Below are positions 54,203 through 64,000 of a stretch of 64,000 bases of DNA, piece by piece. How positions within the stretch are numbered: position 1 is the first letter of the stretch; the number at the start of each line of letters is the position of its first letter. The position numbers were made by a program, and so were the translations under genes. Below the pieces are notes generated by a model. The model did no database searches, was not told the DNA's origin, and worked only from the letters and a program-made list of their open reading frames with translations. The stretch is from Euborellia annulipes (Eukaryota > Arthropoda > Insecta > Dermaptera > Anisolabididae): assembly GCA_023213315.1 (NCBI GenBank), contig JAKCPI010026338.1, positions 1 to 64,000 of the forward strand. Reading direction: 5' to 3'.

Positions 54203-55701
54203 GGGGAGCCCAAGAGGGGATTTCGTAAGTGACTCGAGCTCGGCAGATTAATATTAGGGGAAAATCTTTGTACTATTTTAAGTACTTTTACCAAGTATGG
54301 TCCCTCAATATAGTGACCTACGTCTAGGGCAGTCGATCAGATTAGTAAAAAAAAATCGATCCCCAAAAAAACTCGAGCGCGTCAGATTTAAATAAAATAA
54401 GTTAATTACATCCAGAAAACATAATCCCTTCTATAATCTGACGATTTGAGCGTGACCTAAAAATTTGAGCGAATCACCAATCTGCAAAAAAAAATCGATA
54501 CCTTGAAATGTTCGAGCGCAAATGTAGTTTTTTTTTTATTTCAAAGAAAATAGTTTAAAATTTATAGAAATAGCATAATCTGCCGATTTTCGTAAGCCGA
54601 AGCATCAAAAACTATCCCAAGAGTGTAGTAGGCCTATGTACAACTATTGAGAATAATGAATTTTCCGCTCGACGCCTCTCTTCCTTTGCTTTTTCTCACT
54701 CTTCCTCTACGTCTTAAGGTAGACTTTGGGTTGGCGGAGGGCGGACGCGGGCACCCGCGACAATGACGTCATGCCACAACTTCTCGTCCGTTGAGGGTCT
54801 TTCGCTATGGCGGTCAGAATTGCGCGCCTATATAAATATATTTATTTATTTATAAGTTTCGCGTCAATGATTGTCAGTTATAATCTTTTTATAATTCATT
54901 GTATTACATTTTGAATATATTGTTGTTAAATTGGTCTATAATCTAAAAAATTGTTTTCATTTTTTTTTAATTAGGTATTTATTTAAGGCTTTTTTAGGCA
55001 TTTAGTTTTTTAAATAAAATTCTATAATGAAGAGTTTTCTGTAAATATTTTGCATTATCTTACCAATATTTCATGATTATAAATGAAATAAATTCTGTTT
55101 CCCGCCCGCGGACGATGTCTGACTGAGAATATCTCAGTAGAAGAGCGATTAATTGTCAGATTAAAAAAGTTCCTTTACGAAATCATCAGATTAAGAGTTC
55201 ACACCACTAAAACATCGAGCTGAACCTCCCTGTATAAAATTCTGACGCGCTCGAGCATTTCGATGTCACGATTTTTTTTTGACATGTTTAAATATCGATA
55301 TAAACTTTTCGACACGTCCAAATCGTCAGTCTTTATTATAGGAGACTTTTTATAGTTAAATTAACCCCCCCTTATGAATTTCTGACAAGCCCGAGGAAAA
55401 ACATTTTTTCCCCAATTTCTATCTCGAATTACAGCTAACTTCCACTAGCGATTCGTCAGATTAATATCTCTCTGTAAACAGGAGTTGGTAGACACTACAC
55501 GGTATCAAACACTGACGCGCTCGAGGATTTCGATGTAACGATTTTTTTTTACATTTTTAGAAATTTATACACCCTAGCCCCACCACTAAACAGCTTTACA
55601 TCACATAAACTTTTTGTTTATTAGCATATAATCTTCGTGATCCAATAGGTCTTCAAAGCGCTCGAGCAAAAACACATTTAGCACTCTGGGCTCCCCTACT
55701 A
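54203..55701. mobile_element. 1.5-kb element with AGTAGGGGAGCCC ends
   Basis: Inverted termini TAGTAGGGGAGCCC; TAA on both sides. Many copies of GACGCGCTCGAGC-like words, direct on one side and inverted on the other, lie under both ends. It interrupts a sequence present uninterrupted at about 46490. Confidence 0.7.
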
Positions 55702-56126
55702 TAAGGATTATTATGCATTACCCGATTTAGGCATTAAGTGCAAGCCAATCGGACTAGAGAGAACCAATGAAACCAATATATAAAGTCCGGATTATTAATA
55801 GTTATTTATGCGAGAAGATTATATCCCGAACATATTAAAATAAAATGATAGTTTAGTATTAATAATAAAACACCGGAAATCAGTTTTTTTCCTCGGCTGT
55901 TGAGGTCATTTAGGTCATACCCGGAAGTCAGTTAATTAAATATTAGCTACCTATTGTATAGTCTCAATCAGTGATGGCGAACCTATGACAGTGGGTCAGA
56001 CACTGACCCACGCAAGCTTTTTAACTGACCCACGAGGCCCACGGTCTGTGCAAAATAATCGATTATTCACCGATTATTTTCTTAAAAAATAATCGATTAA
56101 TAAAAAAAAATCGATTAGATCGATTA

Positions 56127-57312
56127 CACTAGTCGACAAGGTTTTTTTCACAAGATATCTGATTAGTGAACCTAGTGCATTTTTTCATTCTGAATTCAGA
56201 TATGTAGTTAGAATTTTTCCATCAGGCACAGTTTTAGAGACATAGAGCAAAATAGATTTTAGTCAAAAATGGGCTCTAAAACGGCTTTTATTTAGAATGT
56301 TCAAATTATTTTTAACGCCGCACTCCGTCAAAATATGCAGATAGTTAGAATACATATAAATTTTAAGTTTCATCCCAATCGGAGGTCATTTAGATGTGCC
56401 GCAAACGGCTTAAAGTTTAGAAAAAGCGAAATTTTCAAGATTTTTTTTGCTTTGGTCACCCCTAATACAATTTTAGATATCCCTGAATGCAAAAAACATA
56501 TATGTACGATATTCTATAGTTCTATGGCTTTCTAAAAATCATTCATTCATAAAAATCTGCTAATTATTAACGAAATTATTAACAAAAACGTCAGCAAAGA
56601 AAAAACACAAGTACACTCACTGGTCGAAAAAAATGGACTTCAATTGAATTAAAAAGCGAACTCTATTCACGAGAATCTAATGTATCCTCTCTGAGCATCG
56701 GGTCACGGGCCCTAACTTTATTATATATTATTAAAAAAAAATATTTTTTGAATCTCATATCTTTCTTTATACTTCTAAAAGAACAAGAGGTCCATTTTTT
56801 TCGTCCAGTGAGTGTACTTGTGTTTTTTCTTTGCTGACGTTTTTGTTAATAATTTCGTTAATAATTAGCAGATTTTTATGAATGAATGATTTTTAGAAAG
56901 CCATAGAACTATAGAATATCGTACATATATGTTTTTTGCATTCAGGGATATCTAAAATTGTATTAGGGGTGACCAAAGCAAAAAAAATCTTGAAAATTTC
57001 GCTTTTTCTAAACTTTAAGCCGTTTGCGGCACATCTAAATGACCTCCGATTGGGATGAAACTTAAAATTTATATGTATTCTAACTATCTGCATATTTTGA
57101 CGGAGTGCGGCGTTAAAAATAATTTGAACATTCTAAATAAAAGCCGTTTTAGAGCCCATTTTTGACTAAAATCTATTTTGCTCTATGTCTCTAAAACTGT
57201 GCCTGATGGAAAAATTCTAACTACATATCTGAATTCAGAATGGAAAATACTTCTAGAATTTCATATCTTCATTCCTGTGAAAGAAAAAAAAGTTCATTTT
57301 TGTCGACTAGTG
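56127..57312. mobile_element. CACTA-type foldback
   Basis: Termini CACTAGTCGAC, duplication TTA (56124-56126, 57313-57315). Arms of about 505 bp are near perfect: identical 66-codon frames occur at 56335-56535 (+) and 56893-57093 (-). The loop is about 56635-56795. Confidence 0.9.
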
Positions 57313-57756
57313 TTATTTATGTGTTTGAAAAGATGGTATGAGACTCGTATAGGCCTAAAAAAAAGGTCAAATGATTTTTGCGGGAGGGAAAAATGGAAAT
57401 TTTACTAGAGAAAAAAAAGGTATAATCGATTCTTTTTTTTTCAAAATCGATTGTTTTATTTTTCATAATCAAACACCCCTACCTACGATTGCTACTTTAC
57501 AGAAACTCACCTAAAAAAATTGAACCTGAATGAAAAATTTCTAAATCGTCAAACCACGCCCATTTTTACCCGTTAACCCAATTGAATTTTAACGATGTTT
57601 AGTTATTTAAAAATTTTTAAACTTAACTCGGGTACAAATGGACATTAGTGACTCACGAGCTAATACTAAAAAAAATATGAACAAAGTTTCTAAGGGAGCG
57701 TACAAGTATTACCTAACGTAATTTTTGAAGATTTTTTACCCCCCCCTCCCCCATGA

Positions 57757-59556
57757 AGAAGTAAGAGTGGCCTATTGTTGTATGATGAAATGGAAATTTC
57801 CGATAGATTTAACCAATTTCTTGTGGACTTATCTGGTGGGATTGTTGGGGAAGGTGACGATATTTTGGCGACAAATATGAGATATAATGGGGATTTTTTT
57901 AACACTCGATCAATTTTTCTCGATCCTACGAATAGTAATGAAATTTTAAAAATATTAATTGAACTAAAAAAATACTAAGTCTTGTGGCCCCGATGGCATT
58001 AATAATTATATTGTGAAAAAATGCGCATATAGTATTTGTGAACCGCTGTCTATCCTCATTAATGAATCCTTGGCGAGTGGCTGTTTTCCCAAGATCTTTA
58101 AAAGCTCAAAAATTTTCCCTCTTTATAAAGGAAAGGGAAATAGACAACTTGTGGAGAATTATAGACCAATATCTCTACAATCTACCTTTTCTAAAATTCT
58201 AGAAAAAGCTATGGCTAAAAGGGTGATTGCATTTTTAGAAAGATTTAACTTGATTAATCCCAACCAACATGGTTTTTTAAAAAACAAAAATACATCGTCA
58301 GCACTTTTTTCTCTTGTAAATGAAATTTATAAGGGTTTGGATTGTGGAGAGCACACTATGCTTGCGTCATTAGATATCAGCAAAGCGTTTGACTGTGTCA
58401 GACATGACTCGTTGTTATATTGTCTTGATAGACTGGGATTTCGAGGTAAAGCGTTAGACTGGTTTAAAAGTTACCTTTCTGATCGCACACAATTTGTTAC
58501 TTTAAATGATACACAGTCAAGAGTGCTAGACGTTAAGGTTGGGGTGCTCCAAGGCAGTGTCTTGGGCCCACTACTATATATTTTATATGTAAATGACATA
58601 ACCCTTGATAGCGGAAGACTAACGTCATATGCAGATGATACTACACTGGTCTTGGGAAGAAGGTCATATGAGCGTGCCTGTCAACTTACAACTGTTGCCA
58701 TAAATGACATTGAAATTTTTTTTAACAAGAAAGGCCTTAAATTAAATAAGGATAAAACAGCAATTTTACATTTTCATTTGAACAAGGGGAGGGAAATTAT
58801 ATCTGATGGATTGCCTGGGGGATATGATACCATTCAAACAACTAAGATTCTGGGGCTGCATTTTGATGCCAACATGAGATGGGACACCCATGTGGATGCT
58901 CTATGCAGGAGGCTTAATCCCATATGTTATGGAATGTTAAAGTTAAAAAACCTTACAACTAATGACGTATGTCTTACCTATTATTATGCTAATTTTCACT
59001 CAATCATGACATGGGATAGTATTTTGGGGCGGGTCGTCGCATGCCATCAGAGTCTTTAGGGCCCAGAAGCGGGTTGTAAGAGTCCTTGTGGGTGCATCAT
59101 GGGATGCACATTGTAGAGATATCTTTGTCTCCCTTGGCGTGTTGCCCCTGCCTTGCGTCCATATCATGGAAACAATATTGTATATTAGAAGGCATCCGGA
59201 TCTTGTTACAATTGGAAATGAACATGCGCGGTCCAATAGAAGATTCGATTTAAGGGTACCGGGACTTAGAACAGAGACTTGTAAAAAGAATCCTCTTTAC
59301 CGGGCCGTTACTTTTTATAATCGTCTCCCCGTAGAGATTAAGAAAATCGGCAATTTTTCAAATTTTAAAAACGAACTAAAAAATTACTTAATTAAAAAAT
59401 GTTATTATAGTGTAAGTGAATTTATCCAATGTTAATTCAATTAATTATTGTATACAATTATGTTATTTGCTTTGTAATTTTTATTGTGCATACTGTATTT
59501 GACAATTCCAATATTCTTCGGAATCCAATGGAAAATAAATAAATGAAATGAAATGT
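57757..59556 (+). mobile_element. 5'-truncated non-LTR retrotransposon (CR1/L2/Jockey group)
   Basis: A reverse-transcriptase frame followed by a short 3' UTR and a tail of ATGAA-type repeats (about 59535-59556), as in CR1/L2-like LINEs. It sits between the inverted arms of a MITE with GGGAGCGTACAAG termini (57692-57725 and about 59627-59656). Endonuclease and 5' UTR are missing. The exact left end is not clear; the clade is inferred from motifs only. Confidence 0.75.
57775..59435 (+). pseudogene. LINE reverse transcriptase with two frameshifts
   Basis: Frame 1 covers 57775 to about 57969. An A7 run (57965-57971) then shifts to the frame that reads Cys-Gly-Pro-Asp-Gly and continues to 59059. 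It includes Tyr-Arg-Pro-Ile-Ser, Leu-Asp-Ile-Ser-Lys-Ala-Phe-Asp-Cys (motif A), Gln-Gly-Ser-Val-Leu-Gly-Pro-Leu and Tyr-Ala-Asp-Asp-Thr (motif C, about 58625-58640). Near 59021 one base is missing, and the Phe-Trp-Gly-Gly-Ser-Ser and Gln-Lys-Arg-Val-Val-Arg segment follows in a third frame up to 59435. All catalytic Asp residues are present. Apart from the two one-base length changes in homopolymers, no stops interrupt it, so the copy is young or the breaks are assembly errors. Confidence 0.8.
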
Positions 59557-59797
59557 AACGCGCCGTAACATTTTTCTGGACCCCAAATACCAGTTACGTA
59601 ACTCGTTGTTCCCCACTCCCCCCAAATTGCGTTACGTAATACTTGTACGCTCCCTAAAAGGTTCGCCATCCCTGGTCTAAATGATCTCTAAAAGACTCTA
59701 GAGGTGTTCTGGTGTCAGATGGTCATTTAGGTTGCCTGAAAATAAGACAAAATTTATATATCTACATCATGCACCTTATTTTAAGAGAAATTCCTTA

Positions 59798-61844
59798 TTA
59801 TCCAAATTTATAAACCATTTCACGATTAATTCTAATTTCGAGATATCCTTCAAATGATTTTTTATTCTCATTATAAATAAGTATTTCAAATTTATAAAAA
59901 TCTGAAGTAAGCATCGCCGGAGGCAACACACTCAAATCAATTGTAAAAGGTTCCTTTGTCCCATAATAACCCTAAAAAAAAAAAAAAATAGATGAATTAC
60001 TATACTGTGATTATATACCGTATAAAAGAAATAGCTAAATGATTTTTGATCAATCAGAGATGATATCAACGCGTAGTTTTGATGTTTCCTCCAAAAAAAA
60101 AATCGATGGCAGCAAAAAAAGAGACAAACTCAGAAGAATTCAAAACGTTTATTACTATTCTCGAAATTTCATTTTTGATGCCATTGTAATACTTTCCTGA
60201 AGAGACTCCTTCAAAAGGGTGCAAAAATATAATTTCGTTCCATAAATCACAGCAGTACCCCACTCTGTGCGGCTATCTAAAAACACTTGCCCACTTTTCT
60301 TAGGCCATATAAAGAAGACGATACACAAATCATTTTTAAATACGATATATGAGAGTCCAAGCATACTTATTTATACCATTTGGTATCCAAATGATTTAAA
60401 TAAATATTCACCTGACTACCTGGGATCAGAACCAGGGGCGCCGGAACGAATTTGAATCAGGAGGGGGGGGGGGCAAAAAAATTTTTTTTAGAAAATTAAA
60501 ATAATTTAATATGTTCAAATAGTATAAAACAAAAACAAATCTACTATAAAACTTTTTTAAAAGTAAAAATATATCATTTTTAAAAATAAATGAAATAAAA
60601 GAAGACATTTTGCCACCCCCTAGAGGATGCCAGGGGGGCAATGTACCCTTGCTCCCCCCCCCCAGTTCCGGCGCCTATGATCCGAACCCACGCTCCGTGG
60701 CTTTAAGACTAACATTTGACATCATCTTTAGTCTCTCAGCCTTTGAGGGAAAGCGGGGGGGGGGGGGGGGCAAATACAGTTAATAATGACTTTTGAATTT
60801 TAATCAAAATTGTTGGAGGGAATTTGGAGAAAATCAAAAAAAAAAAACTTAAAAAGTATCAGTAAAGTACTAGTACTTTGTGGCTAATTTTGTTCAAAAA
60901 CTTCGTGTTCTGTGCCAGGGGGGTGCCTAACTTAAATATAACATTTCAACCTCCTAGCTCTTTTCATTCTTGAGATATTTTGTTCACAGACAGACACATA
61001 GATAGACAATGTTGCAATCCACTTTTTTGAACCCAGGGGATCTCAAAACAGGGGCGTATATAAGGGGGGGGGGGCGAGGGCCCCCCAAAAAAAAAAAAAA
61101 ATTTTTCCCAAACACATATACATATATACGGATATACAGACATCAGCGCAACAAATTTTTCTGCAGGGTGGAAAACTTTGATTCCGCAAAAGAAAAAATG
61201 TTCCGCAAAAAATTAATAATTTTCCTTTAATTTTTAAAACATATATCTCCATTTCGAAATTCTATGGAGATATGGAGAGTGGAGAGACAGACAGAGAAAG
61301 TGTGGTTGGTATAATCACAATATGTAAAATAATATACCTCTTTAACTGGACACTTTTCCGGGTAGCCCACGGCTTTCATAAAACTTGGGAGAAATAGCTT
61401 CTCTTTTTCGAAAATTTTACAACAATTACCCCTTTTTACTTTATACATAGTAGATAGCCATCTACCAGCCTTCTTCTCTTTAAGCACGCCTTCACACTGG
61501 AATTATAAATATTATTACTTTTATTGTTTTCTAGAAAAAATTCTTGATGCAAAATTTTACCTCGATAGAATTCTCTCTAGTCAATTCGGTCAGAAGAGTG
61601 TAATTAAAAACAAGATCTTTTTTGCCTTGAGCATTCACTAAAAATTCTAGTTTATTTATCTCTATGGTACTATGGTCATTTGATGCGATAAAGAATTTAC
61701 CAAATTCAATATCAAAAAACTTTTGCTGAAATTTAGTCATAAATAAATAAATAATTTTTATTATTTTTATCAATATTATTTATTCACCGAGAAGACTTGA
61801 AGACTTTCGAATATAACAAAAAGAACTATTAAAAATAACTTCAT
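59798..61844 (-). CDS. Gene C: secreted DUF1091-like protein, four exons
   Basis: The most compact and best-preserved copy. Minus-strand exons are 61844-61788 (19 codons, signal peptide MKLFLIVLFVIFE...), 61725-61561 (55), 61496-61338 (53) and 59971-59798 (57 plus stop), about 184 residues in all. Every junction is GT/AG and phase 0. The mature part has Cys at the start of exon 3, a Cys-Cys pair, and Cys-Pro-Val at its end, followed by Gly-Tyr-Tyr-Gly and Leu-Pro-Pro-Ala in exon 4. Exon lengths equal those of genes A and B to the codon in exons 2 and 3, so the three are paralogues. The resemblance to DUF1091/CheB-like ML-superfamily proteins is by motif and size; ligand and tissue are unknown. 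Promoter elements are seen at 61899-61906 (TATA) and 61925-61935 (palindrome). Intron 3 holds a hAT MITE (60433-60679) inside a SINE. Confidence 0.75.
60361..60735 (-). mobile_element. SINE fragment split by a hAT MITE
   Basis: Body at 60361-60432 and tRNA-like head (minus-strand GGGTTCGGATC) at 60680-60735, separated by the MITE 60433-60679. In intron 3 of gene C. Confidence 0.6.
60433..60679. mobile_element. hAT MITE family K
   Basis: Termini CAGGGGCGCCGGAAC / GTTCCGGCGCCTATG, flanks ATCAGAAC and ATCCGAAC (one mismatch), inside a SINE. Confidence 0.8.
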
Positions 61845-61898
61845 TTTATATTATTTGCATTTACAATAAAATACTAAATTAAAATTCACTTTGGTAAA

Positions 61899-61935
61899 GT
61901 ATATATTGTCCTAATAACAATTAGTTTCCGGGAAA
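61899..61935 (-). promoter_or_regulatory. Gene C promoter: TATA and CCCGG element
   Basis: Minus strand: TTTCCCGGAAA (61925-61935), then ATATATAC (about 61899-61906); ATG at 61844. The duplicate D keeps both (28920-28930, about 28895-28901). Confidence 0.6.
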
Positions 61936-62079
61936 TGATATTTATTCTAAATAATAAGGCTTTTTATTAAAATATTTTTAAAACTTATGATTATTGTTAT
62001 TAAGTTATTATTTCATAACGCCTAAAAGCTATTATATAATAATTTTTTTTAAGAGGCGAGAGGGCTGCAATTGTGCAAA

Positions 62080-62670
62080 ATTTGTCCATTTTTTGTGTCG
62101 ACATATACAGTATTTAGTTCCCGACAGTACGGAACATATGAATTCACATGTAAAATTTATAAGTATGGGAAAATATTTATATTTTGTTACCATGGCAACC
62201 ATTTCTACTATCTTTCCTATGAAATACAAGAGTAAAGTGGTCTTCAGAAGATTTCAATCACAAAATGAGAATATACATTTTAAAGAGCATCTAAAAAATA
62301 ATTGATCTTTTAATTTAAAAAAAAAATCGGACCAAATTTTGAGAAAAACGAAAAAAACTAAAAAAGTACATCAGTAAAGTACTAGTACTTTTTGGCCGAT
62401 TTTGATTAAAAGCTTATTTTTCCGGTCGCGAGGGGTGTTTAACTTAAATATAAAATTTCAACCTCATAGCTCAATTCCTTCATGCTTAAAATTGAACACA
62501 GACACACACACAGACAGACAGACAGACCATGTCGCGAAAACCACTTTTTTGGATTCAGGGGACCTCAAAACGTGAAGATCCATCAAAATCTCGACATCGA
62601 ATTTTTGACATGAATCCAATACTTTCTATATATATATTACATATACGTATACATAGGTAAGAGAAAGTAA
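62080..62670 (+). repeat. Family B repeat, 5' hairpin missing
   Basis: Body from GTGTCGACATATA through the microsatellite to the 3' hairpin. It lies about 150 bp upstream of the gene C promoter palindrome. Confidence 0.8.
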
Positions 62671-62687
62671 AAAAAAAAAAAAAAAAA

Positions 62688-62968
62688 ACAGTATTTATTT
62701 ATTTTTTTTTTTTTTTACAAAAACATTCACATTTTTTTCTCATTCACACAGTCTTTTCGGCAACTTTTAAGACCATTAAGGCCATTTAAGACTTTGACGA
62801 TAACCGTTGTATAAATAATTATATTTATTTGGGGTCCAGGCATTCTTATTTAAGCCATTTGGTATCCAAGTGGCTTAAATAAAATCATCGGACTGCCTGG
62901 GGTCCGAACCCGCGACGTTTGGTATATGAGGTTAGCACGCTAACCTCTACGCCATGCCCCGAGGGCGT
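62688..62968 (-). mobile_element. SINE family S, full length
   Basis: Minus-strand copy with intact head, B box GGGTTCGGACCCC, hairpin and tail; flanking TTTATTTATT repeats look like a target duplication. Confidence 0.85.
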
Positions 62969-64000
62969 TTTTATTTATTAAATGAAAACATTTTGTTTAC
63001 TAAATTTTTTTGATAATTTTTTCATTTTTATGGCTTCCACGACTGAGTGTTTGTAAAGATAAAGAAAGTTAGACGGTTTAAATCGAGATGGTTGTTGAAA
63101 TTTACTCGAAGTTTCGGTTCTCTTTTAGGAGTCTTTTTCAAAATTATGGGGTAATGGTAGATGAACGGTCGTATATAGAATTTTTTCAGAGTAGGGGGCC
63201 GAACTCATGTTTTTAAAGATCCCCCCACCCATACACAAAAATATTTTTAAAATACTATATATACCTGAGCTCCGAGGGGCCAGTGCCCCCTTAAAGCTAA
63301 TTTTTCTAAATATTTCCTTATTCATCCTCGACAAAAATTTTATTAAATAAATGATTATATATCTAGAGGGCCCGAACACACTCGTCCCTCCCCCTCCTAT
63401 ATAAGTCCTTAGCTAGAGGTGGTGACTTATTCCTGAAAACTTTAAATCCAAAAGAGAAAAAAATTTTTTTCCAAAAAAATTGTACATTTTTTAATAAAGA
63501 GGGAAGTTGGTCAAACAGAGATTAACAGACAGACAGATAAGATAAATCACACCTAACAAAACGAAACGAAAATCCCCGAAAAAACCCAAAACAAAAAAAA
63601 AAAAAAAATAACGACGGGTTGGGCTTTTTTCCAACCCTGGTCTAATGTACCATCAAGAGAAAAGATATTGGACAACCCCCTCACGTCTACCTGAATTTAG
63701 AGTGTTTTGAGGTATGTAGGGCAGTAACAGTGGTACAGGGCCGTAACTAGGCAGATGCAACAGGTGCACCGTGCACGGTAGTTACGGCCCTGTATACATT
63801 ACGGGTATGACTTTTCGACTTTTTTTTTTAAAGATTTCCTGTATCAGGACTCAATGAACTTTTACCTATTAATGACTAAAATGACGTTTATTCTATGAAA
63901 ATAAAAAAAAAGGTCACGCACAAGCCACTTTGAAATTTTAGGTTGATTAGACGCAGTCTTGTACAGTATAAGCCGGTATATAAGGGAGGTGTACAAAGCG
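62969..64000. other. No gene; MITE debris
   Basis: Family E fragment at about 63165-63245, the 57-bp palindrome at 63736, and AT-rich DNA. Confidence 0.5.
63736..63792. repeat. 57-bp hAT-like minimal palindrome
   Basis: CAGGGCCGTAACTA at one end and TAGTTACGGCCCTG at the other; the loop contains GTGCACCGTGCAC. No target duplication was found. Confidence 0.6.

Larger units (their letters stand above)
55969..59674. mobile_element. Composite hAT element
   Basis: Termini CAGTGATGGCGAACCT / AGGTTCGCCATCCCTG; flanks GTCTCAAT (55961-55968) and GTCTAAAT (59675-59682). It contains the CACTA foldback, an AATCGATT-rich MITE, the GGGAGCGTACAAG foldback and the LINE. A left end with flank GTCTAAAT is also at 46756. 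Confidence 0.65.

Noticed and set aside
56335..57093. Two identical 66-codon frames on opposite strands
   Set aside because: They are the two arms of the CACTA foldback; neither resembles a known protein.

Overview
The window reads as intergenic and intronic DNA from a transposon-rich, AT-rich animal genome, most likely an arthropod and plausibly a hemipteran insect. The basis is an intact BEL/Pao retrotransposon, tRNA-derived SINEs, hAT, mariner, CACTA, Harbinger and Helitron derivatives, and a family of small secreted proteins resembling insect DUF1091/CheB-like (ML-superfamily) proteins. The species is an inference. No bacterial-style genes, CRISPR arrays or operons are present.

Host genes. 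Three related four-exon genes lie on the minus strand. Each exon is short, flanked by GT/AG splice sites, and every intron is phase 0. Gene A has exons at 13783-13700, 9721-9557, 8320-8161 and 4499-4329. Gene B has exons at 40962-40909, 40850-40686, 39594-39436 and 32322-32149. Gene C is compact, with exons at 61844-61788, 61725-61561, 61496-61338 and 59971-59798. Each encodes a signal peptide plus about 165 residues carrying Cys, Cys-Cys and Cys-Pro motifs. A broken duplicate of the promoter and first exon of gene C (D) lies at 28788-29095. All four copies carry a CCCGG-centred near-palindrome and a TATA box before the start codon. A decayed SWIM-type zinc-finger reading frame lies at 25715-26329 on the plus strand.

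Layout. 1-4.3 kb: a hAT element enclosing a Helitron with a 116-bp minisatellite. 4.3-14 kb: gene A, its introns filled by SINEs, a LINE fragment, a Helitron and a four-level transposon nest. 14-23.3 kb: a hAT MITE, a hairpin-ended repeat (family B) and the BEL/Pao element at 15930-23307. 23.3-32 kb: repeats, the SWIM pseudogene, a perfect palindrome and promoter copy D. 32-41 kb: gene B with very large repeat-filled introns, including a 1.4-kb MITE, a 1.5-kb foldback and a mini-Helitron. 41-54 kb: MITEs, a CACTA foldback and a mariner foldback. 54-59.7 kb: a composite hAT holding a CACTA foldback and a LINE. 59.8-64 kb: gene C and more SINEs.

The two most notable patterns are the secreted-protein family with a shared promoter element, and the number of long inverted-repeat elements. 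Those include head-to-head twin-tRNA palindromes and kilobase foldbacks with TTA target duplications.
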